A stretch of 64,000 bases of DNA. It comes from Myoxocephalus aenaeus. Its lineage: Eukaryota > Chordata > Actinopteri > Perciformes > Cottidae. Shown here in pieces: positions 62,135 through 64,000 of the stretch (its first letter is position 1; each line of letters starts with the position of its first letter). The stretch is from NCBI GenBank assembly GCA_038501785.1, contig JBAMJR010000065.1, positions 6,956,001 through 7,020,000 on the forward strand. The letters are read 5' to 3'. The position numbers and the translations under genes are program-made. Below the pieces are notes generated by a model, which worked only from the letters and a program-made list of their open reading frames with translations, did not search any database and was not told the origin of the DNA.

Positions 62135-62864
62135 TGCCGTGTTCACACCAAAACAGTTGCGAATATTCGCAACGCCACTTCGCCTATATCGCGCCGCTTG
62201 TGAAAGGGGGCGGGGCTTATCTCCATGTCAGTGAAAACATTTACTATTTCCGCCATTGACCATTGAAATAACCTCTAGTTCTGCTTTATACTTGTTGAGA
62301 AAGTCCCACAAACGTCGGAACATCAAACGCCCCCGTGTCTGGGTTCATAATATTATCCGTAGTCGTGTCTGGGTTCATAATATTATCCGTAGTCGTGTCT
62401 GGGTTCATAATATTATCCGTAGTCGTGTCTGGGTTCATAATATTATCCGTAGTCGTGTCTGGGTTCATAATATTATCCGTAGTCGTGTCTGGGTTCATAA
62501 TATTATCCGTAGTCGCACACAGCTCCGACTCCTCCGGGACGAGTGTCTGAATGAAGCCGCTTCCAGCGCTCCTTCAGCGGACCCGCAGTTTGATTCAGTG
62601 ACGGCAGAACGGCGTTGATGCCGGGCGGAGCTTCTCAACGCTGATTGGCTTTCGCAACTCCGCGTCGGGCGAATTTTTCGCTGGCGATGAATTATTTCAA
62701 AAAAGCGAAAAAGCGGAGTTGCGAATATTCGCAACGCCATTTCGCCAGTATCGCGCCGCCCGGCGAAAAATCCGCTTTTTCGCAACCTAACGCGGCTGTG
62801 CATTGACTTAACATGTAATCTGGACGCGCGAATATTTCGCAACTGTTTTGGTGTGAACACGGCA
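62135..62864. mobile_element. Harbinger-like miniature element (TTA target duplication)
   Basis: The ends are perfect inverted repeats of about 27 bases, beginning TGCCGTGTTCACACCAAAAC on each strand. Both flanks read TTA (62132-62134 and 62865-62867), the three-base target typical of PIF/Harbinger. Subterminal blocks with GCGAATATTCGCAACGCC recur directly (62159 and 62718). The interior has a 30-bp tandem repeat (62335-62514). No transposase, so it depends on an autonomous relative. Confidence 0.85.
62335..62514. repeat. 30-bp tandem repeat, 6 perfect copies
   Basis: Six tandem copies of a 30-base unit that reads CGTGTCTGGGTTCATAATAT followed by ten more bases. Because 30 is divisible by three, open frames run through it on both strands (decapeptide RVWVHNIIRS on plus), but these are consequences of the repeat. 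Confidence 0.97.
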
Positions 62865-63636
62865 TTACAAAGGAAAGCAACAAATCCTCACGTTTGAGTT
62901 GCTGGAACCGGCAAACGTGTCGCAATATTGCCTGACATCAAAATACAAAAACAGGAAATAAGTCGCTGCTCAAGTATTTCATATAGAAATTATTGTATAT
63001 TTTGTTGATTGTTTACAGACACTGTAAATGTATACTTTTTTTTAAAAACCTTAAAACATCATTTAATATGAGACTTTTTAGGAAAAAACAGCATTTCACA
63101 CTAACAAAAAATTCTTTGGATATTTCACTTGTGTTTTTACATGTATTTATATTTTTGCTGTAGTTTTTTTTTTATTGGGTTTATCTTTTTTGTCCGAAGA
63201 AATCTGTATAAATCACAATTTCAATAGTCCAAAAGTTAATTCTTCCGATTGCTTTTTTTTTTTTTTAAACCAACTGTCCAAAACCAGAAGCTTAAAAATT
63301 ATCAATCAGTTATGAAAATTTTAGCTCCATATGTTATATTTAAGGGTTAAGGCTTTCTGCAATTGTCATCATTTCACTCCCTATAATCTCAAATGGACAA
63401 TCTGTAATAAATAAACATGAACAATAAACACACACTATCAATTATTGGCAACACAGAGTTCTCCCATTCCCCAATGAGATCATCTGTTGCAGTGGAGGGA
63501 TGTGACATGTGAAGGGGCGTGATGCGGTTTGATGGCCCCGGCACGGCGGAGGGATACGCGGTGCTATTTGTAGCTCGTGTATCTGGTTGCCTTGGAGACA
63601 GCTGGCAGAGCGCCAGCAGGAGACCGAAGTTGACCG

Positions 63637-64000
63637 CAGACAGACAGGCAGACAGGCAGACAGACAGGCAGACAGGCAGACAGACAGGCAGACAGACAGA
63701 CAGGCAGGCAGACAGACAGGCAGGCAGACAGGCAGGCAGGCAGACAGACAGACAGGCAGGCAGGCAGGCAGACAGACAGGCAGACAGGCAGACAGACAGG
63801 CAGACAGGCAGACAGGCAGGCAGACAGGCAGGCAGACAGGCAGGCAGACAGGCAGACAGACAGGCAGACAGGCAGACAGACAGACAGACAGGCAGACAGG
63901 CAGACAGACAGACAGACAGACAGGCAGACAGGCAGACAGGCAGACAGGCAGGCAGGCAGACAGGCAGACAGGCAGACAGACAGGCAGGCAGACAGGCAGA
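63637..64000. repeat. (CAGA)n/(CAGG)n tetranucleotide array, runs off the window
   Basis: Over 360 bases of interspersed CAGA and CAGG units with no other sequence. It continues past the window end, so its length is unknown. Confidence 0.97.

Noticed and set aside
62335..62514. Regularly spaced repeats resembling a CRISPR array
   Set aside because: The units are directly tandem with no spacers, in a vertebrate genome, inside a transposon.
62256..62618. A 120-codon frame with six RVWVHNIIRS decapeptides
   Set aside because: It is a by-product of the 30-bp tandem repeat inside a miniature transposon; the opposite strand is open too.

Overview
The window is ray-finned (teleost) fish nuclear DNA. 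It has intron-rich, vertebrate-type genes with GT/AG splice sites, dense (CA)n, (TA)n and (CT)n microsatellites, and many short DNA-transposon relics of the kind common in spiny-rayed fish. There is no prokaryotic, organellar or viral gene content. Everything here was read by eye from the sequence; no database search was run.

Layout. (1) 993-2843: a compact four-exon, plus-strand gene for a 196-residue secreted dickkopf-type protein, closest in plan to Dkk3. (2) 4966-10405: tectb (beta-tectorin), plus strand, ten coding exons, 339 residues. (3) 11169-20687: gucy2g, a receptor guanylate cyclase on the minus strand, about 21 coding exons and about 1,122 residues once a one-base disruption in the cyclase domain is allowed for. 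(4) about 22905-31307: acsl5 (long-chain acyl-CoA synthetase 5), plus strand, 20 coding exons, 683 residues. (5) 33140-33537 and 48100-48269: two CpG-rich or promoter-like segments, each with a short in-frame first coding exon followed by a good splice donor. Their genes could not be identified. The rest, to 64000, is intron-like or intergenic DNA filled with simple repeats and transposon relics.

The order and strands tectb(+) gucy2g(-) acsl5(+) match the conserved vertebrate block corresponding to human 10q25.2 (TECTB, GUCY2GP, ACSL5), which supports the gene calls. The genes do not form a pathway. Tectb is an inner-ear matrix protein, gucy2g a membrane cGMP-producing receptor, acsl5 a fatty-acid-activating enzyme, and the dickkopf protein a putative Wnt-pathway or extracellular modulator.

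The most notable observations are: a single extra G/C in a six-base homopolymer that breaks gucy2g between its dimerisation helix and catalytic core (the human orthologue is also a pseudogene); a 13-copy, about 42-bp minisatellite in a gucy2g intron derived from a dispersed fish repeat; a nested pair of transposons, the inner one with a perfect 8-bp target duplication; a Harbinger-like miniature element carrying a 30-bp tandem repeat; a two-copy GCTAGC-rich miniature element; and several large perfect or near-perfect hairpins. I found no convincing novel multi-gene system.
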